Position numbers and translations under genes: made by a program
Assembly (NCBI RefSeq): GCF_901538265.1
Contig: NZ_LR593886.1
Span: forward strand, 6,159,738 to 6,223,737
Source of the DNA: Gemmata massiliana
GTDB taxonomy: Bacteria; Planctomycetota; Planctomycetia; Gemmatales; Gemmataceae
Direction of reading: 5' to 3'
DNA: 64,000 bases
The notes under the pieces: model-generated
The model's input: the letters and a program-made list of their open reading frames with translations, nothing else
Databases searched by the model: none
Told to the model about the DNA's origin: nothing
Shown: positions 50,060-59,656 of the stretch, piece by piece
How positions within the stretch are numbered: position 1 is the first letter of the stretch
Layout of the letters: every line of letters begins with the position of its first letter

Positions 50060-53000
50060 TTCGTGAACGCGCGACCCCCGACGCAACCGCGTCGGGCGCC
50101 GATACCGGAGGGGGCGATCCCTCCGAGTCGCGCGCCTGGCGGTACGCCCTCACCACCAGCGGCTGGTTCCTGTGCGCGCTAGGTGCGCTGGGGCTGTTCG
50201 CCTGGACGTGCGGGGAGCAGGACTACCTCCAGATCGAACCGACCCGGCCGCCGCTCCATTACAACGGATCGTTCGGGTTCCTACTGTGGGGGGGCGGGTA
50301 CCTGGCCCTGGTCCGGGGGCGGGTGCGCCTCGCCCGCGGGTGCGCGGCCGGGCTCCTCCCGACCGGGGCGCTCATCTTCCTCGCGTCCGTCCCTGGGGCG
50401 GGGTTCCGCATCGACGACTGGCTGTTCACCCCGTCGCGTTACGCGACCCCGGCCGGGCCGGGCGGGTCCGCCCCGGGCACAGGCATCGGGTTCTGCTGCG
50501 CCGCGCTCGCGATCGTACTCGCCGCGTTGCGCGGGCACCGGTTGCTCCAGGCCATCGGGGGTACGCTCATCGGCGTAATTCTGGTGCTCGGGGCGCCGTT
50601 CGCGCTGGTCACGATTCGCGCGAGCGGGCTGATGTTCATCCCGTCCGGGCCGTCGCTCCTGGGGATCGCCGGAGTTTGGGCCGGTGGACTCGCGCTCCTC
50701 ACGTCCGGGTTCCGCCGGGGCACCCCGCCGGTCGTACTCGGGCACATCGTTCCCCTCGGGTTCGGAGGCGCCGGGGCCGTCCTCACCGTTGCCCTGTGGC
50801 TGATACTCCAGGCGGAGCAGGAGGAGCGCATCCAGCGCCAAGTTCAGTTCGAGGCCGCGCACATTCAGCGCCTCGTGCTCGAGCGCGTTCCGACAGAAAT
50901 GAACCTGCTCGTCGAACTGGCCGAGCGCTGGCCCGCGATCCGCGCGAACGAAGACATGCCGCCGCAAATGAAGCTGGACGGGGGCAACTACCTGGGGCAG
51001 GTGCCCGGGTGCATTGGGGTCGCGCGCGTCGATGACCAAAACCGGGTCGTCTGGATCGAATCGGGAGCACTGCGCCCGGGCACGTTCGAGAGCCTGGGTG
51101 GAGGCGAAGCGCTGGCCCGGGCCGCGGCGTCCGGGCAGGTCGCGATGGTCCGCCCCCCACGCTCGTACTGGCGCGGCCAGCGCGTGATGCTCCTGTTCGC
51201 GCCGGGGCGGGCCAAGGCCGCGGACGGCGGGATGGTGAGCGTAATCTCCGTGCAACAGTTCTACGCGAATGTTCTCAACGCCAATGCTTCGGCCGGATAC
51301 GGGGTGACGCTCTCCGAGGGTGAAGAGGAGGTGTTCACCCGATACGCCGCGCAGCCCGGGGCCGGGGGGCGGTGGAGCCAGAGCCTGCCGATCAACTTCC
51401 GCGGGCACGAGTGGCGCCTCACAGTGTGGCCCACCCCGGACGCGCTCGCCCGGGAGAACCTGGCACTGCCGCGATTGGCGCTCCTGGTCGGGTTCCTCAC
51501 GACCGCGCTGCTGGCACTGGCCGCGCACCTCGCGCAAACGGCCCGGCGCCGCACGTTCGCGCTGGAAAACGAAGTACGCGAGCGCAAACTCGCCGAGCAC
51601 GCGATGCGCCTGAGCGAGGAGAAGTACCGGACCCTGATCGAGAACCTGGGCCAGGGGATCTTCCTCCAGGACCACGAGCACCGGTTCGTCGCGGCCAACG
51701 CGCAGTTCTGCAAGAGCGCCGGGCGCGCGGAGGCCGAAATCATCGGGTCCACCGAGACCGACCTCTACGACGCGGACCGCGCGCACGCCCACGCCGAGGA
51801 AGTGCGGACCGTGCTCGCCGAGGGTCGGAGCGTGGAGAGCGAGACCGAGGCGCTCGCGGGCGAGCGCCGGACCTGCGTGCGGCGCGTGCTCACGCCCGTG
51901 CGCGACGCGGCCGGGCGCACCACCGGCGTGCTCGGTATCTGCTGGGACGTGACCGAGCAGCGCCGACTCGAAGCGCACGTTCACCAGGCGAGCAAGATGG
52001 ACGCGATCGGCCAACTGGCCGGGGGGATCGCGCACGACTTCAACAACCTGCTCACGGTGATCCTCGGCAACCTGGAAATGATGCTCACGGACCTCGCGCC
52101 GGAGCACCCGGACCACGCGCTGGTCTCGTCCGCTCAGAGCGCCGCGGTCCGGGCCGCGGCGCTGACCCAGCGGCTCCTCGGGTTCTCGCGCCGGCACCAA
52201 CTGGACTGGCGCCCCACCAACCTCAACGGGATCGTTTCGGAAGTCGTCGGTCTGCTCCAGCGCACCATCGACCCGCTCACCCGAATTGAGACGCACCTGG
52301 GCAGTGATCTGTGGGCGGTCCACGCGGACCCGACACAGCTCAATCAGGTGCTAATGAACCTGTGCATCAACGCCCGTGACGCGATCGGGGGGGCCGGGCA
52401 GATCACCATCGAGACCGAGTCCATCACGGTCGCCGACGGCCCGCCCGCTAAGCGCGGGGACTTCGTGTGCCTGCGCGTGACGGACACCGGCGCCGGCATG
52501 GCACCGGAAGTGAAGGCCCGGATCTACGAGCCATTCTTCACCACCAAAGACGTGGGTAAGGGGACCGGGTTGGGGCTCGCGATGGTGTTCGCAATCGTGC
52601 GCCAGCACAAGGGGTGGATCGACTGTCACTCCGAGATCGGTGCGGGCACGCGGTTCGACATCTACCTGCCCCGGAGCGAGGCGTCGAAGGTCGTCGCGGC
52701 CCCCGCATCGCTCCCACCTTCGACGCGGATCGGCAAGGAGACGGTGCTCGTCGTGGACGACGAGGAACTCATCCGCAAGTTGGCCGTAATGACCCTCCAG
52801 GCCCGCGGGTACTGCGTGCTCCAGGCGTCCGACGGGAAAGAGGCGGTCGAGTTGTACGCGAAGGAGCGGGACCGCATCGACCTCGTGCTCCTCGACCTGA
52901 CCATGCCCGTACTGTCCGGGCGCGAGGCGTTCCGTCAGCTCCTCGACCTGAACCCGCGCGTAAAAGTGATCTTCGCCAGCGGGTACGCGGCCGAGCAACT

Positions 53001-53166
53001 CTCCGATCTGGAAAAGGAACACATGGTCGGGTTCGTGAAGAAGCCGTACCGCCCGAACGAGCTGATCCTGGCCGTGGAGGAGGCGTTCCCGTGGCGCAGC
53101 GGGGGGCACCTCAACAAGCCAATTTTGCCAGACGCATGTACCCCGCCCGCGGTCGCCGTCGCCTGA
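50056..53166 (+). CDS. Membrane hybrid histidine kinase, 7-8 TM, CHASE-like, PAS, HisKA, HATPase, REC
   Basis: A 1036-aa sensor. About seven helices lie in residues 30-250 (for example [44 protein letters not shown]). An extracytoplasmic segment of about 200 residues (255-460) has a CHASE-like layout with an N-terminal helix and [21 protein letters not shown]. After one further helix ([20 protein letters not shown]) come a PAS domain (about 510-630), HisKA with His660 in [11 protein letters not shown] (NtrB-like), HATPase ([29 protein letters not shown]) and a receiver (about 895-1015, Asp947 in [13 protein letters not shown]). All catalytic residues are present. Translationally coupled to the lipoprotein gene, so ligand sensing may involve the DUF1559/lipoprotein products; that is inference. 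Confidence 0.88.
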   Translation: MIRERATPDATASGADTGGGDPSESRAWRYALTTSGWFLCALGALGLFAWTCGEQDYLQIEPTRPPLHYNGSFGFLLWGGGYLALVRGRVRLARGCAAGLLPTGALIFLASVPGAGFRIDDWLFTPSRYATPAGPGGSAPGTGIGFCCAALAIVLAALRGHRLLQAIGGTLIGVILVLGAPFALVTIRASGLMFIPSGPSLLGIAGVWAGGLALLTSGFRRGTPPVVLGHIVPLGFGGAGAVLTVALWLILQAEQEERIQRQVQFEAAHIQRLVLERVPTEMNLLVELAERWPAIRANEDMPPQMKLDGGNYLGQVPGCIGVARVDDQNRVVWIESGALRPGTFESLGGGEALARAAASGQVAMVRPPRSYWRGQRVMLLFAPGRAKAADGGMVSVISVQQFYANVLNANASAGYGVTLSEGEEEVFTRYAAQPGAGGRWSQSLPINFRGHEWRLTVWPTPDALARENLALPRLALLVGFLTTALLALAAHLAQTARRRTFALENEVRERKLAEHAMRLSEEKYRTLIENLGQGIFLQDHEHRFVAANAQFCKSAGRAEAEIIGSTETDLYDADRAHAHAEEVRTVLAEGRSVESETEALAGERRTCVRRVLTPVRDAAGRTTGVLGICWDVTEQRRLEAHVHQASKMDAIGQLAGGIAHDFNNLLTVILGNLEMMLTDLAPEHPDHALVSSAQSAAVRAAALTQRLLGFSRRHQLDWRPTNLNGIVSEVVGLLQRTIDPLTRIETHLGSDLWAVHADPTQLNQVLMNLCINARDAIGGAGQITIETESITVADGPPAKRGDFVCLRVTDTGAGMAPEVKARIYEPFFTTKDVGKGTGLGLAMVFAIVRQHKGWIDCHSEIGAGTRFDIYLPRSEASKVVAAPASLPPSTRIGKETVLVVDDEELIRKLAVMTLQARGYCVLQASDGKEAVELYAKERDRIDLVLLDLTMPVLSGREAFRQLLDLNPRVKVIFASGYAAEQLSDLEKEHMVGFVKKPYRPNELILAVEEAFPWRSGGHLNKPILPDACTPPAVAVA

Positions 53167-53216
53167 CGGCCCCGCGCCGCCGATAAGATGGTTCGGGGCG
53201 CGACCACGGAGGGGCC

Positions 53217-53696
53217 ATGGAACTGGAGCGCGTGATTTCCGGCGGGCAGACCGGTGCGGACCGTGCGGGTCTGATCGCGGCCCGGGCCGCTGGGATCGCG
53301 ACCGGTGGGTGGATGCCAAAGGGGTTCCGTGCCCTGGATGGCACGCACCCGGAATTCGCGGCACTCTACGGCGTCCGCGAACACGCAAGCGACCGGTACC
53401 CACCGCGCACAGCGCTCAACGTGAAGGACTCGGACGCCACGCTCCGGTTCGCGACCGACTGGGACTCCCCGGGCGAGCGGCTCACGCTGGAGTTGTGTGA
53501 GCGCTACGGGCGCCCGCATTTCGAGATCACCCCGGACGACTCAACGACTCCCGCGGATGTAGCCGATTGGATCAGGCAGAGCGGGGTTCGCATACTGAAT
53601 GTAGCCGGCAACTCGGCTCGCACGTCACCGGGAATTGAAGCGTTTACGATCGCATTTCTGGCCGAAGTCTTCCAACTCCTCCGCGATTCGGGCTGA
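53217..53696 (+). CDS. Putative molybdenum carrier / SLOG-like protein
   Basis: A 159-aa protein with the Rossmann-type opener RVISGGQTGADRAGLIAA and GGWMPKGFRALDG, typical of the putative molybdenum carrier family. Other landmarks: YPPRTALNVKDSDATLRFATDWDSPGE and VRILNVAGNSARTSPGI. GGAGGGG precedes the ATG by 3-8 bp. The family name comes from one structure; nucleotide-derivative binding is equally likely. Function undecided. Confidence 0.82.
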   Translation: MELERVISGGQTGADRAGLIAARAAGIATGGWMPKGFRALDGTHPEFAALYGVREHASDRYPPRTALNVKDSDATLRFATDWDSPGERLTLELCERYGRPHFEITPDDSTTPADVADWIRQSGVRILNVAGNSARTSPGIEAFTIAFLAEVFQLLRDSG

Positions 53697-53701
53697 GCAC
53701 G

Positions 53702-54049
53702 TCACGCGGCACTCGCGCCCGAAGGTTCGAGTGAAACAACGGACGTGATGATCTTCTTGTCGGCCCCGACGAGGCTAATGAGGCGCAAACTGGTGATCCG
53801 CGTTCCGTTGGGCTCGAACGTACTCACCAGATCGAGTACGGCCCGGCGGAGCAGCTCCCGCGGGCGAAGCGCGCCGGTCTGCGGGCACTGGGGGCAAGTG
53901 ATGTGACACGTCACGCCCAGCCCGGACTCGGCCTGTTCCAGGTACACGTCGCAGTGAATCTCCGCGAGGCTGTCGGGCGTGCACCGAACGAGTTCGCGGC
54001 CGACCCGCAGGAGCGCGGCCCCACTCGCTTTACCGAGCGCGATCTGCAT
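53702..54049 (-). CDS. Hypothetical protein with CxxC-type cysteines
   Basis: A 115-aa protein of unknown family. It starts at ATG 54049. A cysteine-rich centre, TCHITCPQCPQTGALRPRELL, may bind zinc; the N-terminus is helical (QIALGKASGAALLRVGREL) and the C-terminus is beta-like (ITSLRLISLVGADKKIITSVVSLEP). It lies convergent with the molybdenum-carrier-like gene. Coding potential is moderate. Confidence 0.45.
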   Translation of the reverse strand: MQIALGKASGAALLRVGRELVRCTPDSLAEIHCDVYLEQAESGLGVTCHITCPQCPQTGALRPRELLRRAVLDLVSTFEPNGTRITSLRLISLVGADKKIITSVVSLEPSGASAA

Positions 54050-54328
54050 TTCTTCGGCCGCTCCTCGGGTACTCGTGTCACAACGTTCTTGTCTATGTCT
54101 CTATGGTGCTGTGGTACAGACGTCTCTGCCTGTTTCTCGCGTTTTGTGACACAGCCCCGAGCGTCTGTGTCCTTCTGCATCCCAAGCGCCTTGACATTCT
54201 GCTCCGAGTGTGCCGCTCAGTGACATCGGAGTTCAGGTTTATACGGCTCTCGAACTCCGATCCGGTCAGATGCGGCTTTGTGCTACACACAACTCCGACA
54301 CCTGTAGCGGTCCGGCCTGGCTCACCCG

Positions 54329-56233
54329 TTACCACTGCGCCGGCGGGTGCGGGTCGGGGGGTGGGGGGGGCGGAGGGGGGGGGGGCGGCTCGCTCGGCGG
54401 GATCGGGTCCGTGGGAGGTGGCGGTTCGCTCGGGGGCGGGTTCGGTGGCGTTGTGGGAGCGGGGGTTCCGGTCGGGTCTTCGGGCTGAGCGCCCACGGGG
54501 TCGGTCACACTGGCGAGGCTCAGTTGAAAGCCCAAGTCGTCGCCGCTCACCGAGCGCGTGGTGACCGTGTACTTACCCGCGGCGAGGTACACGTCCAGCG
54601 AGCGCCCGCGCCCGGCCGCGGCGCTAAACCGCCCGGCCACTTCGCCGGCCTCGTTCGTGATGACAGCTTCCACTGTGCCGCGTGCGCCGGTCGCACTGAG
54701 CACAAGGTGAACTTGGCCCGTTTGATTCAGGGTGAATTCGGTGGTTGCCGAGGACGTTGCGGTCACCGTGCCGGTCGCCAGTTCCGGAACGGTGACCGCA
54801 TCGGTCCGAACATCGGCCGCGAAGGTGTAATCGCCCGCAGCTCCGCTGTCGGAGAACGTCTTCACGAAGTACGTCATGCCGGCCTTCAGCCCGGTCACTT
54901 GCACCGTGGTCGTGTTCCCGTTGGCGGTGACCACCTCGGCTGCGAACGTGCGCCCCGTCGCGTCGCGCACCTCGATCCACGGGTTCAGCGCCCGCCCGTC
55001 CGCGCCCCAAACCGTAATCAACAGACTCACGGACCCGTCCGACACCGACCCGGGAACCGTGAGCCGGTAGTAATCCACGTCGCCGGGCGCACCGAACGAG
55101 GCCCACGTGCCGTATTCGGTTTGCGGTCCCGGTGCGAGCGTCTTACTCAATAGCCCCGTCGCGGTAATCAGCGTGTCGTTCAGCCCGGTTTCTTCGAGCA
55201 GGCTCTCCACGACATCCGTGACTTGCGTGAGTAGCGACGACTGCCGGATTTGGAGCGCGTAAGCCCCGACCCCGAACGCACTCCCCGGCGCGCTCGATAC
55301 GCGGACGTAGTACGTCGAGCCCGCGCGCAACCCGCCCAGCGACATCGTGATGTCATTGGCCGTTGGATCAGTGACGGTTCGCGTCGCCAGCACGCGCCCC
55401 GATCCGTCGAGTATCTCGACCCGCGCCGTGAGCAAACTCAACCCCGTGGCGCGCAGGTTCACCGTCACGCTTTGCGTGAGTAACCCAACTGTAAACTTGT
55501 AGGTGTCGATGTCGCCAGTTGTGGTGATGTCCGCGGTGACGTCCGAGTTGCGGGTCGCGGTGGCGAGCGTGTCGTTCCCAATAGTTCCTTCGTACCGGTC
55601 GGGCTGACGTGCGCCGTAGAGCGCCTGAATCGCTGCGATGTCATCCGCCGAGAGCCCCGTTCGCGCGCCGCTATAGAACTCGTACATCACCGACGCCGGA
55701 TCGGGGCTGTTGCCGATCCCCAATGCGTGGCCGGCCTCTTGAAGCAGCGCGGTGTACAGGTCGTACCCACCGGGGCCGAACGGTACGGCGGTGTTCACCA
55801 CCAGATCGCCGGAGTAATTGTCGTACAGATTGTACGGGGCCGTGATCGCCAGTACGTCCGTGGGCAGCGCCCGCCCACCAACACGAATATCGCCGAACCG
55901 CGGGTCGCCCTGCACAGCGCCGCCGGTACCCAAAGCCGCGCCCGAATCGGACACGAGTCCGATGTTCACGTTCCCGTAAGTGGCCCATGTCTGGAACGCA
56001 CGCAGAACCGCGACTCGCGCGTCCGGGCCGAGTTGTGCAAGCAGGTTCGACGCCTCGGAACCGATGTGTGTGCCATCGGGGGCAAAACTAAGCGTGACGC
56101 GCTCGCCGTCCGGCCACGGGGAGCCGAACTTGGCGGGAACGTCGCGCGGTTCGAGTAATTCCACTCGCAGAAAAGGGGCGGGCATTAACTCGGGCTCCTC
56201 TGATGGGGCGAGGAGGTAGGGATTATCCGGCAT
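54329..56233 (-). CDS. Matrixin-like secreted protein with degenerate zinc site and PPC domains
   Basis: A 634-aa protein. The N-terminus LRVELLEPRDVPA matches the planctomycete LEPR-type leader of secreted giants rather than a classical signal peptide. Residues about 40-210 are matrixin-like (WPDGERVTLSFAPDG, ANAFQTWATYGNVNIG-like VLRAFQTWATYG, and the Met-turn SVMYEFYSG). The expected HExxHxxGxxH reads Q165-E-x-x-H169-x-x-G-x-x-N175: first and third His are replaced by Gln and Asn. About three PPC-type beta domains follow (TYKFTVGLLTQSVTVNLRATGLS, DVDYYRLTVPGSVSDGSVSLLI). The last about 50 residues are Pro-rich, ending in a poly-Pro run encoded by long G tracts. Probably non-catalytic or with altered metal binding. 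Confidence 0.82.
   Translation of the reverse strand: MPDNPYLLAPSEEPELMPAPFLRVELLEPRDVPAKFGSPWPDGERVTLSFAPDGTHIGSEASNLLAQLGPDARVAVLRAFQTWATYGNVNIGLVSDSGAALGTGGAVQGDPRFGDIRVGGRALPTDVLAITAPYNLYDNYSGDLVVNTAVPFGPGGYDLYTALLQEAGHALGIGNSPDPASVMYEFYSGARTGLSADDIAAIQALYGARQPDRYEGTIGNDTLATATRNSDVTADITTTGDIDTYKFTVGLLTQSVTVNLRATGLSLLTARVEILDGSGRVLATRTVTDPTANDITMSLGGLRAGSTYYVRVSSAPGSAFGVGAYALQIRQSSLLTQVTDVVESLLEETGLNDTLITATGLLSKTLAPGPQTEYGTWASFGAPGDVDYYRLTVPGSVSDGSVSLLITVWGADGRALNPWIEVRDATGRTFAAEVVTANGNTTTVQVTGLKAGMTYFVKTFSDSGAAGDYTFAADVRTDAVTVPELATGTVTATSSATTEFTLNQTGQVHLVLSATGARGTVEAVITNEAGEVAGRFSAAAGRGRSLDVYLAAGKYTVTTRSVSGDDLGFQLSLASVTDPVGAQPEDPTGTPAPTTPPNPPPSEPPPPTDPIPPSEPPPPPPPPPPPDPHPPAQW
54356..54385. 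repeat. Poly-G tracts (6, 8 and 11 G) encoding the poly-Pro tail
   Basis: G runs at 54356-54361, 54363-54370 and 54375-54385 lie in the 3' end of the matrixin-like gene. The 11-G tract is long enough for slipped-strand length change, which would alter the C-terminus. Confidence 0.65.
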
Positions 56234-56546
56234 GAAACGTTAGTGTCACTTGTCGGCATTGCAAGGAAATGACGGTTTTTGCAACACACGGGTGTCCGGA
56301 TACTTGACAGTCGTGTGTTCAGATTTTCGGCCCGATCTGATTTTCGCAACGCGCCACGAGCATGGATCGGGTAATGACTGCGTAAGTGATTACTGGTGCG
56401 ACTACACCGCGAGCCAAGCCCCAACACGCGCGATCAATCAACACCAGCCGCTCTTCGATTTCCAACATCACAAAGAGCATCCACCACTAACTCCCGCCGA
56501 CCAAACTCCCACCTTTGTCTCGTGCCTCACCACTTTGAGGTTCCAC
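56234..56546. other. Divergent intergenic region, no gene seen
   Basis: 313 bp between the matrixin-like gene (minus) and the ceramidase-like gene (plus). It is AT-richer than its surroundings and carries TTGACA at 56304-56309 without a good partner -10 at 16-18 bp. Upstream in-frame codons of the ceramidase-like gene run through it but lack family features. Confidence 0.4.
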
Positions 56547-57950
56547 ATGCCCCGAACCGCAGTTCTGCTCCTCGCGCTCCTGGCGCCGTCTCTCGCAACG
56601 GCCGCTCCGCCGGAGTTCCGCGCCGGCGCTTACGCAATGGACGTCACGCCGCAGAAGTTCCCGGTGTCCGTGAACGGCGGGTTCAGTGATCGAAAAGCGA
56701 GCGCCGCTCACGATCCGCTCCACGCGCGCTGCATCGTGCTCGACGACGGCGCCACGAAGCTCGCCATCGTGGTCGTGGATAGTTGCGTGATCCCGCGCGA
56801 ACTCATCGACGAGGCGAAGCAACTCGCGGAAAAGAAGACCGGCATCCCCGCGACCAACATGCTCGTCTCGGCCACTCACACGCACACCGCGCCGACCGTC
56901 GCGGGCGTGTTCGGCAGCGAGGCCGAGCGGGACTACTCGAAGTTCCTCACACAGAAGATCGCCGAGGGCATTGAGCAGGCGCACAAGAGCCTCGTACCGG
57001 CGAAGGTCGCGTGGGGCGTGGGCGAGGAGCCGAATCAGGTGTTCAACCGCCGGTGGAAGATGAAACCGGGCGTGAAGAACCTCGACCCGTTCGGCGGCGA
57101 AACCGACCGAGTGAAGATGAACCCGCCGCGTGCGAGCATGGACCTCCTCGAACCCGCGGGGCCGACCGACCCGCGCGTCACGGTCATGTCGCTACGAACC
57201 GCCGACGACAAGCCCCTCGCGCTGTTCGCGAACTACTCGCTGCACTACGTCGGCGATATGCCGGCGCTCTCCGCGGACTACTTCGGCGTGTTCGCGGACC
57301 TCGTCGGGCAAAAGCTCAAAGCCGGCAAGGGCTTCGTCGGGGTGCTCTCGAACGGCACCAGCGGCGACGTGAACAACATCAACTTCCGCGAGGCCGCACC
57401 CAAAGTACAACCCGGCGAGCAGTCGCGCGTCGTTGCGGACGCCGTGGCCGCGGCCGCAGTCAAAGCGCTGGACAAAGCCGAATACACCCGCCCCCATCTG
57501 CGAACCGTCACGAAGGAAATCGAACTCGGGGTCCGCAAACCGGCGCCCTCCGAGGTGAAACGCGCGGTGGCGATTCTGGACAAAGCCAGGGGACGCGAGT
57601 TAAAAACCGCCGAGGAAACCTATGCCCACGAAACGGTGCAGATGGCGCGGTACCCCGACACGTTCAAGGTTCCGCTCCAAGTTACGGTGATCGGCAACGC
57701 CACAATCGTCGCGATTCCGTGCGAAGTGTTTACGGAGATCGGTCTGTCGATCAAGAAAAACAGCTCACTCAAAACGATCTGTGTCGTGTCGCTGGCGAAC
57801 GGTTACTTCGGCTACTTGCCCACGCCCGCGCAACACGAACTCGGTGGCTACGAAACCTGGCGCGCCCGGTCGAGTTTCCTCGAAGTTGAAGCCTCTACGA
57901 AGATCGAGAAAGCAATCTTCTATCTGATTGCCGATGCGCTATTGAAGTGA
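56547..57950 (+). CDS. Neutral/alkaline ceramidase-like secreted hydrolase
   Basis: A 467-aa protein with a signal peptide (PRTAVLLLALLAPSLATAA). It matches the N-terminal domain of neutral/alkaline non-lysosomal ceramidase: FRAGAYAMDVTP, LHARCIVLDDGATKLAIVVVDSCVI, NMLVSATHTHTAP (zinc His), LFANYSLHYVGD, and SNGTSGDVNNINFREAA near the catalytic region, then VVSLANGYFGYLPT and GGYETWRARSS. The C-terminal immunoglobulin-like domain of full ceramidases is missing. GAGG lies 7 bp before the ATG at 56547. True ceramidase activity is not assured; planctomycetes carry many such homologues. Confidence 0.85.
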   Translation: MPRTAVLLLALLAPSLATAAPPEFRAGAYAMDVTPQKFPVSVNGGFSDRKASAAHDPLHARCIVLDDGATKLAIVVVDSCVIPRELIDEAKQLAEKKTGIPATNMLVSATHTHTAPTVAGVFGSEAERDYSKFLTQKIAEGIEQAHKSLVPAKVAWGVGEEPNQVFNRRWKMKPGVKNLDPFGGETDRVKMNPPRASMDLLEPAGPTDPRVTVMSLRTADDKPLALFANYSLHYVGDMPALSADYFGVFADLVGQKLKAGKGFVGVLSNGTSGDVNNINFREAAPKVQPGEQSRVVADAVAAAAVKALDKAEYTRPHLRTVTKEIELGVRKPAPSEVKRAVAILDKARGRELKTAEETYAHETVQMARYPDTFKVPLQVTVIGNATIVAIPCEVFTEIGLSIKKNSSLKTICVVSLANGYFGYLPTPAQHELGGYETWRARSSFLEVEASTKIEKAIFYLIADALLK

Positions 57951-58293
57951 AAAAAACAACCGGTCGGTCACGAGCTTCACGAGTGGAGCGGATCTTCCGC
58001 AACCTCCCCGTATGGCTCACGACCGACCGGAAGTTATTGGGGAACGCGGTTCCGGCCGCGGTCCACCTGCCTCTTCAGTTCCAGCCCCGTTTCATCTCTT
58101 CGGCGGTGCCGGTTGAGAACGAAAGAAGTTAAAGCACTCCTCGTGCCAATCACGAAAATGCAATCTGCGCGCCCGAGCTGCGTCACCTGCTCCAATCGCG
58201 CGCGAGGTCAATAGGAAAAAAACGGGAAAACACTGCATTTCAGGCGGTAGGAATTACAAACACCCGTGCGGCACCGAGCAAAATCTTCACACT
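57951..58293. other. Intergenic region with a spaced inverted repeat
   Basis: 343 bp between the convergent ceramidase-like gene and glycerate kinase gene. AACCGGTCGGTC (57958-57969) is inverted at 58021-58030 (GACCGACCGG) across about 50 nt, which could form a large hairpin able to stop transcription from the plus gene. No open frame of note. Confidence 0.4.
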
Positions 58294-59592
58294 TCATTGC
58301 ACCACAATTACGCGCACATCCATCACGTTCGTTCCCGTCAGCCCGCTGCGGATCAGGCCGCCCACGCGGTCGAACAAATAGTACGCATCGTGCCGCTGCA
58401 CAAAATCGTCCGCTGTGATTTTTTGTTCAGCGAGTGCGGCGAGGGTGGCCGCATCCGCGACCGCACCGGCCGCGTCGGTGGGGCCGTCCTCGCCGTCGGT
58501 CCCGCCACTCAGCACGGTAACGCCCTCCAACTCGGCTCCGAGTTTCGCCACGACCGCCGCCACGAATTCGAGATTGCGCCCGCCCTTTCCTGCGTTCGCG
58601 CCGAGCGTCACTGTCGTTTCTCCTCCGAGCAGCACACACGCAGGCGCTCTCAGTGGCACTCCGCCGCGTTTGATGCTGCGCACGACTCCGGCCACGGCGG
58701 TCGCTACGTGTCGCGTTTCGCCCTCGACGAACGAGCCGAGATCGAGCACGCGGTAGCCCAATTCTTCTGCCTTCCGTTTCGCCGCATCGAGCGCGACGCG
58801 GTTGCTACCGATCACGCGGTTCTCCACGCTCGCGGGAATCGTTTTGAGCGTTTCAGGGTGTCTGCCGTTGCTCCCCGCTTCGAGGTACCGCAGTACCGCA
58901 GAAGGAGTGGACCGACTCAGTTCGTACTTCCGCAGAACTTGGAGCGCATCCGCGAACGTGGTCGGGTCGGGCGCGGTCGGCCCGGACGCGATCACGTCGA
59001 GCGGGTCGCCCACTACGTCCGAAACGATGAGCGACACGAGCCGCTTTCCGCGAAACGCTTCCGCGAGCCGCCCGCCCTTCACGCGCGAAAGGTGTTTGCG
59101 CACGCAGTTCATTTCATCGATCGTGGCCCCGCACCGGTGCAGCAACTTCGTGACCGCGAGCTTGTCCGCGAGTGACACCCCCTCGACAGGCGCGGGAAGG
59201 AGTGCGGACCCGCCGCCGGAGATCAGGCACACCGCGACGTCGTCCGGCCCCGCACTCTGGAGGAGCCGCAACATATCCTCCGCGCCCGCGACACCCTCGG
59301 CGGTCGGTTCGTTCACGCCCTGCGGCCGTGCGGCGTGTAGCCGGATGCGTTTCAATGGGGCAGTCATGCCAGCGGGAACGTTGAGCAACCCTTCTACACG
59401 GTCTAGCCGGTCCGCGAGTGCCTCTTCCAGCCCCTGTGCCATCCCGGGACCGGCCTTCCCCGCTCCGACCACCAGAACGCGCGGCGCGGTATGAATCGCG
59501 CGCTCCGCCTCCAGTGCCGCGCGAACGAGAGGGGCGGGGCGCACAACATCTACCGCCGCGTTCCAAATCGCGAGCGCGTGTTCGCGTGACAT
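58294..59592 (-). CDS. Glycerate 2-kinase (DUF4147/MOFRL)
   Basis: A 432-aa class II glycerate kinase that makes 2-phosphoglycerate from glycerate and ATP. N-terminal DUF4147: VLVVGAGKAGPGMAQGLEEAL and CLISGGGSALLPAPVEGVSLADK (nucleotide-binding glycine loop), NCVRKHLSRVKGGRLAE. C-terminal MOFRL domain: CVLLGGETTVTLGANAGKGGRNLEF and GGTDGEDGPTDAAGAVAD. The start is ATG 59592 with GGAG upstream; a GTG 21 bp further up is less likely. It lies divergent from the PHP gene, with a 64-bp gap. Together with serine/hydroxypyruvate metabolism it fits glyoxylate or sugar acid breakdown. Confidence 0.93.
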   Translation of the reverse strand: MSREHALAIWNAAVDVVRPAPLVRAALEAERAIHTAPRVLVVGAGKAGPGMAQGLEEALADRLDRVEGLLNVPAGMTAPLKRIRLHAARPQGVNEPTAEGVAGAEDMLRLLQSAGPDDVAVCLISGGGSALLPAPVEGVSLADKLAVTKLLHRCGATIDEMNCVRKHLSRVKGGRLAEAFRGKRLVSLIVSDVVGDPLDVIASGPTAPDPTTFADALQVLRKYELSRSTPSAVLRYLEAGSNGRHPETLKTIPASVENRVIGSNRVALDAAKRKAEELGYRVLDLGSFVEGETRHVATAVAGVVRSIKRGGVPLRAPACVLLGGETTVTLGANAGKGGRNLEFVAAVVAKLGAELEGVTVLSGGTDGEDGPTDAAGAVADAATLAALAEQKITADDFVQRHDAYYLFDRVGGLIRSGLTGTNVMDVRVIVVQ

Positions 59593-59623
59593 GGCTTCAC
59601 TCCTGACGTGCAACTCGTGCTGC

Positions 59624-59629
59624 TACAAT
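59624..59629 (+). promoter_or_regulatory. Candidate -10 box of the PHP-acetyltransferase-hydrolase operon
   Basis: TACAAT lies 27 bp before the ATG at 59657, with GAAAGGA as ribosome-binding site. A good -35 is not obvious. Confidence 0.35.
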
Positions 59630-59656
59630 AGGGGGTAACACCGGAAAGGAACCGCG

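Noticed and set aside
50281..52323. Minus-strand 680-aa frame
   Set aside because: Antisense shadow of the hybrid kinase gene, a typical effect of high-GC codon usage; its translation is low-complexity Arg/Gly/Pro with no domain.
56304..56309. Promoter at TTGACA upstream of the ceramidase-like gene
   Set aside because: No acceptable -10 box at 16-18 bp spacing.
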